From Legionella sp. MW5194 (GTDB taxonomy: Bacteria; Pseudomonadota; Gammaproteobacteria; Legionellales; Legionellaceae): a DNA stretch of 64,000 nt. The notes below the pieces were generated by a model. It saw only the letters and a list, made by a program, of their open reading frames with translations. It was not told the origin of the DNA and searched no databases. A program made the translations under genes and the position numbers. Shown one piece after another: positions 44,535 to 51,841 of the stretch (position 1 is the first letter of the stretch; each line of letters opens with the position of its first letter). The stretch covers positions 97,381-161,380 of the forward strand of contig NZ_CP045733.1 in the NCBI RefSeq assembly GCF_016864235.1. The letters run 5' to 3'.

Positions 44535-45227
44535 TTATTCCCAAGCCGCTGATACAAATATATATCCTTTTTTATGGATTGTTTTTATACGATAGGGCTT
44601 TTTATTATTATCATTCAATGCTTTTCTTAAACGTGATATTTTTAAATCGATACCTCTATCAACCCCATCATATTCATGCCCAGAAAGAGCATACATAATG
44701 CTATCTCGACTCAGCAACCTATCATGGTTCTTAACCAACAAAGCAAGCATTTCAAAGTCACTGGTGCTTATTGAAATTTCTTCATCAAAGAGATGAACAC
44801 TCTTAGTACTAAAATTGATAGAAAAATTGCCAAATTGAAATTGATTTTGATTATTAACTAAATTGGGTCGACGTAACAATGCCTCTATTCTTGCTTTCAA
44901 AACCTCATCTGCAACAGGTTTAGTTAAGTAGTCATCTGCTCCTAAATTTAAAGAGGATACTTCACTTTCAATATCATTAATTGCTGTTAGCATGAGTATT
45001 TTCCCCAAATACTCATCTCTAATGGTATGGCATATTTGATCTCCATTCATGCCAGGAAGCATTATATCTAATATGACTAGGCAAGGTTGCTCACGAATGA
45101 TGCGATAGACCGCTCTATCACCACGTTTTTCAATAGAAACATCATAACCTGCTTCTTGTAAGCTTTCTTTGAGGTAATTGGCTAACTTAACGTTATCTTC
45201 TACAAGCAATATTGATTTATCTTTCAT
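44535..45227 (-). CDS. OmpR/PhoB-family response regulator
   Basis: 230 aa. Receiver: LLVEDNVKL (acidic pair), VILDIMLPGMNGD with phospho-acceptor Asp54, MLTAIND (Thr) and DDYLTKPV (Lys). C-terminal winged helix: STSDFEMLALLVKNHDRLLSRDSIMYAL and GVDRGIDLKISRLRKALND (recognition helix), ending KTIHKKGYIFVS. Full length and all phosphorylation residues are intact. It lies between three genes with tandem 11-bp-spaced promoter boxes, the usual site type for this family. The likely sensor is at 40866. Confidence 0.94.
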   Translation of the reverse strand: MKDKSILLVEDNVKLANYLKESLQEAGYDVSIEKRGDRAVYRIIREQPCLVILDIMLPGMNGDQICHTIRDEYLGKILMLTAINDIESEVSSLNLGADDYLTKPVADEVLKARIEALLRRPNLVNNQNQFQFGNFSINFSTKSVHLFDEEISISTSDFEMLALLVKNHDRLLSRDSIMYALSGHEYDGVDRGIDLKISRLRKALNDNNKKPYRIKTIHKKGYIFVSAAWE

Positions 45228-45344
45228 TCGTTCTGTCTAAGCCTCTTTAAATAAGAAAACTCTCTAAACAAATTTAGTCTGAATTGATTTTTAAGTTCAG
45301 TGTTACATAGATATCAGTAGGTAAGCAAACACACGGCGCATCCG

Positions 45345-45390
45345 TACATTTTATATACAATTGATCTGTTTTAACTCGATATAATGATAG
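45345..45390 (+). promoter_or_regulatory. Promoter with tandem TACAAT-like boxes (ATP-grasp gene)
   Basis: TACATT-TTATA-TACAAT-TG starts at 45345; after 16 bp there is a perfect TATAAT at 45380-45385. The stretch TTTTAACTCG before the -10 is shared with the promoter at 46756-46801; the two 46-bp segments agree at 38 positions. No consensus -35 is seen, so activation by a regulator bound at the boxes is likely. The predicted start is ~27 nt before ATG 45419. Confidence 0.72.
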
Positions 45391-45418
45391 CTAATGGGCG
45401 AATCTGTGGAGATAAATT

Positions 45419-46744
45419 ATGAGCGCTTATGTTAAAAATTTTGATGAACATAAAGAAATCAAGTCTTCACGTGACATTTGCAAATCATTAAAACCTGTTC
45501 CCACAGCATATATGGACAATAAACATTGTGAGCATTGCTATCCCGAAAAACGTTCTCATTTTCGAAGAAAATTTTTTAATTTATTCCATTATTTTATATT
45601 CAATCCATTTATCTATCTTTTATCTAAACTCTTTCTCCTATCAGAGCATGATTTTTTACGATTCAATAACCTATTAAATCAGTTGGTCATTAATATTTTT
45701 CAAAAACTAAAACTATATACCAAGACTCAGACCATTGATAGGAAACAATTCAATAACAGTGTCCTTGCATTTTGGGATGAAGCACAAAAAAGAGGGCTAG
45801 AGCTGTATAATTTTAAGGAATCTAACTTGCATACTCTGTATTTTAAGTTGGTCTACAATAAGAAAAAATATTATTTCATACAGACTCCAATCTCTCTTAT
45901 TTCTCAAAAAAATACACGCTTTGATGAGGATACTAAATATGATAATAAATGGATCTTCAAGAAAAAATTATTAGATAGCCAAATTCCCTGCCCCTTAGGG
46001 AGGGTTTTTATTTCCAGCAAAAAAGCCTACAACTATGGCATTTCATTGGGATTTCCTCTTGTGGTTAAGCCATTATCTGAATCTCTAAGTATTCACACTT
46101 CATGTACTATTCAAACTCCAAATGAATTAAAAGAAGCGATAAACATAGTAAAGCAAGTTGATTTTCGCGTGCTGGTTGAAAAACACATACCTGGGGATGT
46201 TTATCGGTCATTAATTATTAATGATTCATTAATCGCTTGTGTGAGGCGACAACCTGAGAGCATTGTTGGCGATGGTGTCACTATACTTCAAGAGTTAATT
46301 GATAAAAAAAATAAAGTTACGTGGAAAGAAGGTCATGGTAAATATCCATATAAAATTACTCCAAATAGCAACTTGATAAACATTTTGTCAGCCCAGGGAG
46401 TTGCTCTTAATACGGTAATAAACAAGGGACAACAAATCTTTATTGCAAAAAAAGTTACTATGAGTAGTGGTGCAAAAATCAGTGATGTTACCGATCTGAT
46501 ACATCCTGAGAACAAACTATTATTGGAAAAAGCACATAAAATCCTCAATATACCGCTTACGGGTCTTGATTTTATTTGTCAGGACATTTCTCTTCCATGG
46601 CATAAGCAACAATTTGGAATTATTGAAAATAATAGCTTCCCTTACATTGAATTACATCTCAATCCGTCTGATGGGAAAGGAATTAATGTAGCAGGTAAAA
46701 TTTGGGACTATGTACTCGATGTTTTAAGTCAAAAAAACGAGTAA
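45419..46744 (+). CDS. ATP-grasp ligase-like protein (cyanophycin-synthetase-like)
   Basis: 441 aa. A Cys/His-rich N-terminus (CEHCYPEKRSH) is followed by an unusual aromatic-rich region (~50-130). The ATP-grasp domain covers ~180-440: GFPLVVKPLSESLSIHTS (ATP-binding Lys), LVEKHIPGDVYRSLIINDS, CVRRQPESIVGDGVTILQELID as in cyanophycin synthetase/GshF, and GIIENNSFPYIELHLNP (metal-binding Glu/Asn). It probably makes an amino acid or peptide amide bond; substrate unknown. GGAG precedes the ATG at 45419. A terminator follows the stop. Confidence 0.78.
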   Translation: MSAYVKNFDEHKEIKSSRDICKSLKPVPTAYMDNKHCEHCYPEKRSHFRRKFFNLFHYFIFNPFIYLLSKLFLLSEHDFLRFNNLLNQLVINIFQKLKLYTKTQTIDRKQFNNSVLAFWDEAQKRGLELYNFKESNLHTLYFKLVYNKKKYYFIQTPISLISQKNTRFDEDTKYDNKWIFKKKLLDSQIPCPLGRVFISSKKAYNYGISLGFPLVVKPLSESLSIHTSCTIQTPNELKEAINIVKQVDFRVLVEKHIPGDVYRSLIINDSLIACVRRQPESIVGDGVTILQELIDKKNKVTWKEGHGKYPYKITPNSNLINILSAQGVALNTVINKGQQIFIAKKVTMSSGAKISDVTDLIHPENKLLLEKAHKILNIPLTGLDFICQDISLPWHKQQFGIIENNSFPYIELHLNPSDGKGINVAGKIWDYVLDVLSQKNE

Positions 46745-46785
46745 CCCAATAAATGTACAATTTATATACAATTGGGTTTTTTTAA
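46743..46785 (+). terminator. Rho-independent terminator of ATP-grasp gene
   Basis: AACCCAAT (46743-46750) pairs with ATTGGGTT (46771-46778) and is followed by a run of Ts. It starts at the stop of the ATP-grasp gene. Its 3' arm and T-run overlap the next promoter's box and spacer, so termination of one gene and control of the next share sequence. Confidence 0.65.
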
Positions 46786-46801
46786 CTCGGTATAATAACA
46801 G
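46756..46801 (+). promoter_or_regulatory. Promoter with tandem TACAAT boxes (acidic Cys-rich gene)
   Basis: TACAAT-TTATA-TACAAT-TG is a perfect 11-bp-spaced direct repeat from 46756; after 16 bp TATAAT lies at 46791-46796. It matches the promoter at 45345-45390 at 38 of 46 positions. The predicted start is ~30 nt before the ATG at 46833. Confidence 0.72.
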
Positions 46802-46832
46802 ATAAGTAAATCTTTATTCGGATGAAACCATT

Positions 46833-47738
46833 ATGAACTTGCACTGGAGTATTCTCATGAAAAAAGACAAAGAAAAGCATCAGCCTGTCCTTGAATCCAT
46901 AACGGCAGATGAACCCAAAACCTCTTCTATAGCATTAGCTTTACAACAATTTAGAAAGGAAGCAGAAAAAAAAGAGGCTGCTGAGGAAGGTGCAAAAGTA
47001 CGCTGTCCGACTTGTTTTAAAGAAATCGCACCTAAGCGCCTTTGTTCCGGACATGGCGCAGGTGGTAGCGGAGGTGATAGTGCCACCTCTGATAAGAAGA
47101 CATCTGAGGAAAAAGCGAGTCCTGGTGAAGATAAATTCCTAACTAAATCAGGCAAAGTAGTTGGGTCTGAAGATGAATTGGTAGGAGTGTTTGGTTCAGA
47201 AGAACTTGATTTAGAGTCTGGTTTTGACCCAGAAATAATTGAAAAATTAATTGCTGATGGGAAATTGTTGGTTGATAGTGATCGTGAATCAATGACTCTT
47301 AAGCTTGAATTACAATGTGATCCTAATGAATTAACTCCAAAGCAACGACATGAATTAAAAAAATTCATGGAAGCGATTATAAACGAATTCAGTGAATTTA
47401 AAGAAGAAAATCATCTTTCTGATGATTGCATACAAATCCTTCAGGATGAGGAGGGAAACATACATTCTCTTCGCATTACCATGCCCACATTAGCTTTATA
47501 CGATGCATTTATCCAACAGCTAGCAAATAATTTAGTACCCGTACCCAGTCCGAAAGCACAAGAAAGAGATGAGGTAACAAAAGAGCAAAGCTTTGCTCCA
47601 AATCCACTTTCGAGGGAACCCAGGCCGTCTAATAAAGATCAATCCTCCACACAAGAAGCTAATGAGATACATACTAAATCTGAAGATGGGGAACAAGAAA
47701 TTTTTAACCCATCTCCTTTTAATATGAAGCCGTGGTAA
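46833..47738 (+). CDS. Acidic low-complexity protein with Cys/His cluster, unknown
   Basis: 301 aa; start ATG 46833, or ATG 46857, which has GGAG upstream. Residues ~58-75 contain C-P-T-C...C-S-G-H, a possible small zinc site, followed by a Gly/Ser and Asp/Glu-rich stretch. Residues ~135-235 look like an ordered domain (MTLKLELQCDPNELTPKQRHE; SLRITMPTLALYDAFIQ). The C-terminus is Pro/Ser/Glu-rich. No known family recognised. It shares its promoter layout with the ankyrin and ATP-grasp genes and may be a co-regulated secreted or accessory protein. Confidence 0.7.
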   Translation: MNLHWSILMKKDKEKHQPVLESITADEPKTSSIALALQQFRKEAEKKEAAEEGAKVRCPTCFKEIAPKRLCSGHGAGGSGGDSATSDKKTSEEKASPGEDKFLTKSGKVVGSEDELVGVFGSEELDLESGFDPEIIEKLIADGKLLVDSDRESMTLKLELQCDPNELTPKQRHELKKFMEAIINEFSEFKEENHLSDDCIQILQDEEGNIHSLRITMPTLALYDAFIQQLANNLVPVPSPKAQERDEVTKEQSFAPNPLSREPRPSNKDQSSTQEANEIHTKSEDGEQEIFNPSPFNMKPW

Positions 47739-48023
47739 TAAAGAGCAGGGGTTTATTGATTATTGAAAAGAACTATTCAAGATCCCCTTTCGTATCCAAT
47801 AATACGATTACGTAATTGGGAAATACCATTTATGCTTTCTCCAAGACGGAGCCCTTAAGTCTTGGCACAAGAGCGTTGAGGTCATTGGTTGTAGTGTTGA
47901 TGCTCTTCAGTGGGGCGTCGATTTATAACTGATATTTATTTTTCTGGTTTTCCTATTTATCTGATTGAATGGTGTAGCTTTTTAGGCTATGATTGAAGCT
48001 TAGTTGGCTTCAAAATAAAAATC

Positions 48024-48600
48024 ATGTTTGATACTTCAATATTGTTTTCTGAATATCGGCGGCGTGTGCTGGCACTTTTATTGCTTCATCCTGATGAGCG
48101 TTATCATGTCCGAGAGATTGCGCGGTTAACGAATACCACAGCGGGTACACTTCATCGAGAACTATCCAAACTTGCTAAATCCAAAGTACTTCTGCGCGAG
48201 CAGAGTGGTAATCAAGTTTATTACCAAGCAAATCGAAATTTTCCTATTTATATGGAGCTTACAAGCATTTTAAAGAAAACGTCTGGTTTGGTGGATGTGT
48301 TGTTTGATTTTTTAACTCCATTAGCTGAAAAAATTGAAGTGGCTTTTTTTTTGTTCGGTGGCCAAAGGAACTGAAAACCTTGGAAGTGATATTGATGTGC
48401 TTATTATTGGTGAGGTTGACTTTACAGAAGCAGTTGAGGCTCTTTATGCTGCTCAAGCTAGTTTAGGGCGAGAAATTAATCCCAAAATATATTCCAGGGA
48501 ACAATGGAAGGCATCTTTACAAAAACAAGATCTTTTCATTCAGGAGGTTTTAAATAATCCCAAGCTATTTATTATGGGAGCTGAACATGACCTTGGATAA
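48024..48600 (+). pseudogene. HTH + nucleotidyltransferase protein, frameshifted
   Basis: The N-terminus is an ArsR/MarR-like winged helix (YHVREIARLTNTTAGTLHREL). A nucleotidyltransferase domain follows: the frame breaks after IEVAFF, and the other frame resumes SVAKGTENLGSDIDVLII. Adding back five bases (one unit of a TTCGG tandem) near 48355 gives FLFGSVAKGTENLGSDID, the G-S-x(9)-D-x-D motif. The family is common as a regulator or antitoxin-like protein. The joined protein would be ~193 aa. Confidence 0.75.
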
Positions 48601-48796
48601 TTTAATTGGCATCAGCCTGGAACAAATGGATGTGTATCAATCCGATGAGGTGCAGGATTCATTTGATGGTGTTAAGCCAAGCATTAATGGGTTTTATGCA
48701 ATAAAAAAAGAACCTCCATTTTTGTCTGTCCCTACCCATGGAGTTGCGATGGTCGCTGTAGTAAGTGGAGCTATTTTTCTTGAGGACTGTGTTTGA
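48587..48796 (+). CDS. 69-aa protein; possible truncated partner of the nucleotidyltransferase
   Basis: Its ATG lies inside the end of the preceding gene (overlap 14 nt). The first residues (MTLDNLIGISLEQ) resemble the start of HEPN-like proteins that accompany such HTH-nucleotidyltransferases. The rest (SFDGVKPSINGFYAIKKEPP) does not fit, and the length is about half that of a HEPN protein. It is either a chimera/truncation or a different small gene. Confidence 0.4.
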   Translation: MTLDNLIGISLEQMDVYQSDEVQDSFDGVKPSINGFYAIKKEPPFLSVPTHGVAMVAVVSGAIFLEDCV

Positions 48797-48895
48797 ACAG
48801 GCATTGGCTTTAAGATTAAAATGCCCGCATAGGGAAAACCCATCAATTAATGCTTTTTTGCAGCATTTATTTTGAACTAAAACGAGTAAACTAAC

Positions 48896-49093
48896 ATGGA
48901 AATAAGAACCGTAGCCTTTGAATCCGATTTAATTATTACCCTGGAAGGCAATCAGAAGGTAGTTATTACTCCCTTTAAGACTCTTGAGCCTGGCAACTTT
49001 AAGTTGGGTATTGAGGCTCCTAAAAATATATCCATTAACAGACAGGAAATCCATTTAAGAAAACAAGAACAATTAAAGAAATATGAGGGTTAG
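48896..49093 (+). CDS. CsrA-family RNA-binding protein (paralogue)
   Basis: 65 aa. SDLIITLEGNQKVVITPFKTLEPGNFKLGIEAPKNISINRQEIH follows the five-strand CsrA pattern (in pieces: LIITL; GIEAPKNISINRQEI), with the R in the conserved terminal strand retained (NRQEI). The N-terminus MEIRTVAFESD differs from the usual MLILTRKVGES, so the RNA-contact Arg6-like position is altered. CsrA paralogues on Legionella integrative elements control host and element genes. It may regulate this mobile region. Confidence 0.8.
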   Translation: MEIRTVAFESDLIITLEGNQKVVITPFKTLEPGNFKLGIEAPKNISINRQEIHLRKQEQLKKYEG

Positions 49094-49266
49094 GGAAGAC
49101 TGGTGCTATTTTCGTAATCTGCTGCATCGCAAAGAGGTGAAAAAAATTATTCAATAGGTAGAAAGTAGATTGAATTAAAAGGAGGTTCCTCTATATTGAT
49201 ATGATGGTGATCGTGTTAATGGGTATTTTTGAGCATTAATTGGGAACAAGAAAAGGCCATTCTAAT

Positions 49267-49884
49267 ATGTCAGTCAAAATCACACTGTATCGTTGGGAAG
49301 GACAATATGGGGCTTTCAAAATCAAAGTCCCTTGTGGTGAATGTTCGCTCACCAAGGATATTATCTTGGATGCGATTGCAACGGATTTAAAAGACATTCC
49401 TGTCGAATTGGACATTCATGCCTGGCTTAATGAGTGGTGGAAGCCGTTATTGAAAGGGGCGTGGCATGCCCCTATTGTACTGGTTGAGGGTAAAGTGATT
49501 AGCCAAGGCCATGCTCTGAATCGTGGGGTGTTAACTCAAGCGGTGATTGAGGCCCATGCAAAACAAACCACATTAACGGGGAATCATATTTTTGGTAAAC
49601 CCCATTGCATCCACTGCCAGCATGCCAAACAGTATTTCGAAGAAGCCAAACTTTCTTATGAATTTCACGATGTGGTAAAAAATCCAAGGGATTTGTATGA
49701 GATGCTGGCACGGGTTAAGCCCATTGTTGGTGCAAAAACACCGATAACTGTTCCTCAAATATGGCTTGATAGTCAATACGTTGGAGGAGCTGAGGAATTA
49801 AGTGCCATTCTTGGGCGAGAGGTTGAGCCTAATCCTGAGCGAGGGATTTGCTCTCTTACCGCAAAAGGCCATGAGAAAAATTAA
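49267..49884 (+). CDS. Two-domain thioredoxin/glutaredoxin-like protein
   Basis: About 205 aa from ATG 49267 (an upstream TTG at 49240 is less likely). The N-terminal half has a C-x-x-C pair (PCGECS) in a thioredoxin-like arrangement. The C-terminal half is a glutaredoxin: HIFGKPHCIHCQHAKQYFEE (CIHC active site), TVPQIWLDSQYVGGAEEL (cis-Pro and the GSH-binding GG). Probably a reductase or thiol-disulphide protein, perhaps tied to metal stress given the efflux operon downstream. Confidence 0.82.
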   Translation: MSVKITLYRWEGQYGAFKIKVPCGECSLTKDIILDAIATDLKDIPVELDIHAWLNEWWKPLLKGAWHAPIVLVEGKVISQGHALNRGVLTQAVIEAHAKQTTLTGNHIFGKPHCIHCQHAKQYFEEAKLSYEFHDVVKNPRDLYEMLARVKPIVGAKTPITVPQIWLDSQYVGGAEELSAILGREVEPNPERGICSLTAKGHEKN

Positions 49885-49964
49885 ACCACTGATTAAATCA
49901 GTTCAACGTCTTCTGCTTGCAAAGACAATGTGATTAAAGATACCAAAGACTGGAGAAAAAGTAA

Positions 49965-50030
49965 TTATTTTCTTGTGCTGATTATTATTGCACCGCCTAA
50001 GATAATCATAGTTCCATGTGAATTAGTCAT
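49965..50030 (-). CDS. 21-aa hydrophobic small peptide candidate
   Basis: ATG at 50028-50030 on the minus strand is preceded by AAGGAG. The peptide MTNSHGTMIILGGAIIISTRK is short and hydrophobic, like small membrane proteins such as KdpF/CydX types. Function unknown. Support is the strong ribosome site and composition. Confidence 0.35.
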   Translation of the reverse strand: MTNSHGTMIILGGAIIISTRK

Positions 50031-50189
50031 GATGATTCTCCTTAGGCTCCAATGTGGTGAAAAGAAGGGCAGAGGTTATTCGGTCGATGCTGTTTACACG
50101 GATGCAGTAAGTGCTGCAATGCCACCTTTAATCGCCTTAACTCTTCAATTGGTGGATATCATTATTCTGGGGATTTTCCAGCAAGATTT

Positions 50190-51041
50190 TTATGAATTTA
50201 CTGTAACTCCAAACGGAACAAACAGTGTTTTCCCATCGATTTGCACTTGGGCGAACATTTTAATAAATCCTACTTTGTTAGGTTTTATATGAAATAGCAA
50301 TTCAGGTCCTCCTCGTTCCGTATTATTTGTAGGCTCCTTGCCCATTGGATGAACATGAGTTACTGTTTTAAAGTCCTCATTAAAACCAACGATGTGGGCA
50401 TAAGCACCCATAATGGGCTCTAAGGTATGAACTGGGTTTTCCTTTGCATCGGTGATGTCAATTTTGCCCATGACTGCTTGACCGACGTGCAATGGTGTTT
50501 TATCAAAAGACAATTTAAAATGGTAGCCATCAACACTACTTTCAAATAATGGTTGTCGATGAATAGGATTTTCCAATTTCTTTTTTGTCTTTGGGAAAGG
50601 TAAATCGGCAACTACATATTCTTGGGTTTTTGTATTAGTCGGTATAAGATCAGCCCATGCTCGATAGGAGGCACTCTTAAGCGTAGGCTGCCATTCAAAT
50701 TGATAGATGCCTGGTATCGTTGTTTCGACTGGATGGACATGACTATAGTCAAGGAGGCTATCATCGATAATCAACAAATGAATCTTTTGTGTATGTGCTT
50801 CAATAAGATCGTTTAAGGTGATTGGTTTATTGTTTTTTGTGTCAATTAATTTGATGAACACCAGTTTCTTGTCCTTTTTATCCATTATCTCTTGAATAGA
50901 TAATTGCAAGGTATTTTTTGATTTCAAAGAATGTGTTGCTTGATTGTTCATCATGCGCTGATTAGGCTTTTCCGAGAAAGCAGTGGGATGATATAAGTTA
51001 ATGAATATCAAGCTCATTAGGGTGATGGCAAATTTCTTCAC
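50190..51041 (-). CDS. Secreted FixH/YtkA-like protein
   Basis: 283 aa with a signal peptide (KKFAITLMSLIFINLYHPTAFS). Two beta-sandwich-like modules follow, each with a His pair: LLDYSHVHPVETT (~95-107) and VTHVHPMGKEP (~235-245), plus YRAWADLIP. This is the pattern of FixH/YtkA-like periplasmic proteins, which often lie near copper/metal efflux genes and may bind metal. It is divergent from the downstream metal operon. Specific metal is unknown. Confidence 0.72.
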   Translation of the reverse strand: MKKFAITLMSLIFINLYHPTAFSEKPNQRMMNNQATHSLKSKNTLQLSIQEIMDKKDKKLVFIKLIDTKNNKPITLNDLIEAHTQKIHLLIIDDSLLDYSHVHPVETTIPGIYQFEWQPTLKSASYRAWADLIPTNTKTQEYVVADLPFPKTKKKLENPIHRQPLFESSVDGYHFKLSFDKTPLHVGQAVMGKIDITDAKENPVHTLEPIMGAYAHIVGFNEDFKTVTHVHPMGKEPTNNTERGGPELLFHIKPNKVGFIKMFAQVQIDGKTLFVPFGVTVNS

Positions 51042-51556
51042 AATATTTTTGTCTCCAAGAAAACCAATTGGTTATAAAATAATTTCTTATAGTCCTATTC
51101 TGTAAGCTATTTATTTTGATCAGCATATAGAATGATATCATGATTGTCCTTTTAAGACAGGCATTAAATATAAGTAGAGGTATCTTAAATGTTTATTAGG
51201 AGCGTCATCGATGTAATTGATTGGGATGACGAAATTGATGTGATATGTGTCAATTAATAGTTTAATATTTCAAAAAACCAGCTCAAATTTTGAATCGGTT
51301 TAGGATACGAAAAAAGTGAGCTAAAAACAATTCAACTATCATTCAATTAATTCAAAACAAAGGGACAAAATTTTCTTTTGCACGCTAAATCTTTTTAGGT
51401 TTTTTTGAGGACACATCAAGACATTTTAATTGGGTTTCTCAAAGGTTATTCTTAGCTAACTGTCTGTCAAAGCAGAGAACACTTTGTTTTGACTTATCCA
51501 TACCAAAGAGTCTATATTGTAATTATTTCCCTTTAAAATCAAGGATAGAAATCATC
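51042..51556. other. Intergenic region upstream of metal operon
   Basis: About 515 bp with no supported gene. A 22-codon ORF at ~51189 has no independent support. It probably holds the divergent promoters for the FixH/YtkA-like gene and the lipoprotein/efflux genes; I could not assign boxes securely. Confidence 0.4.
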
Positions 51557-51703
51557 ATGAAACAAAGTCATTGGATGGTTTTGGCGTGTTGTTTTATTCT
51601 TACTGCATGCATGAGCAGTGGCACGAGCAGTAAGAATACTAAGAGTCTGGAAGAACATGTCGCTCAAGGCCATGTTGGTCATGGTGGCGGTGGTGGTCGC
51701 TAA
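51557..51703 (+). CDS. Small His/Gly-rich lipoprotein
   Basis: 48 aa. MKQSHWMVLACCFILTACMSS has a lipobox (LTAC) for acylation of Cys18. The mature tail is short and ends HVAQGHVGHGGGGGR, with three His among Gly, which could bind copper or another metal. Start ATG 51557; stop TAA 51701-51703. It lies between the FixH/YtkA-like gene and the P-type ATPase, supporting a metal role. Confidence 0.65.
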   Translation: MKQSHWMVLACCFILTACMSSGTSSKNTKSLEEHVAQGHVGHGGGGGR

Positions 51704-51841
51704 CACTAAAATCTTTTACTCAATCCTAAAGGTTAACATGAGCGCTCACTCTATTAAATAAGAACTATTTGGGCACTAAAAATTGGGATAAAATGATGCG
51801 CACCACATCATAATGGATGGCGAATGCAAAGGATGGCTGTT

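Noticed and set aside
49201..49239. 12-aa leader peptide before the glutaredoxin-like gene
   Set aside because: The AAGGAGG site is too far upstream of the ATG (about 14 nt) and no attenuator structure is clear.
49930..50292. 120-codon plus-strand ORF
   Set aside because: Much of it overlaps the C-terminal end of the minus-strand FixH/YtkA-like gene; it has no ribosome site or family match.
51189..51257. 22-codon ORF in the intergenic region before the metal operon
   Set aside because: It has no convincing ribosome site or similarity and falls in a likely promoter region.
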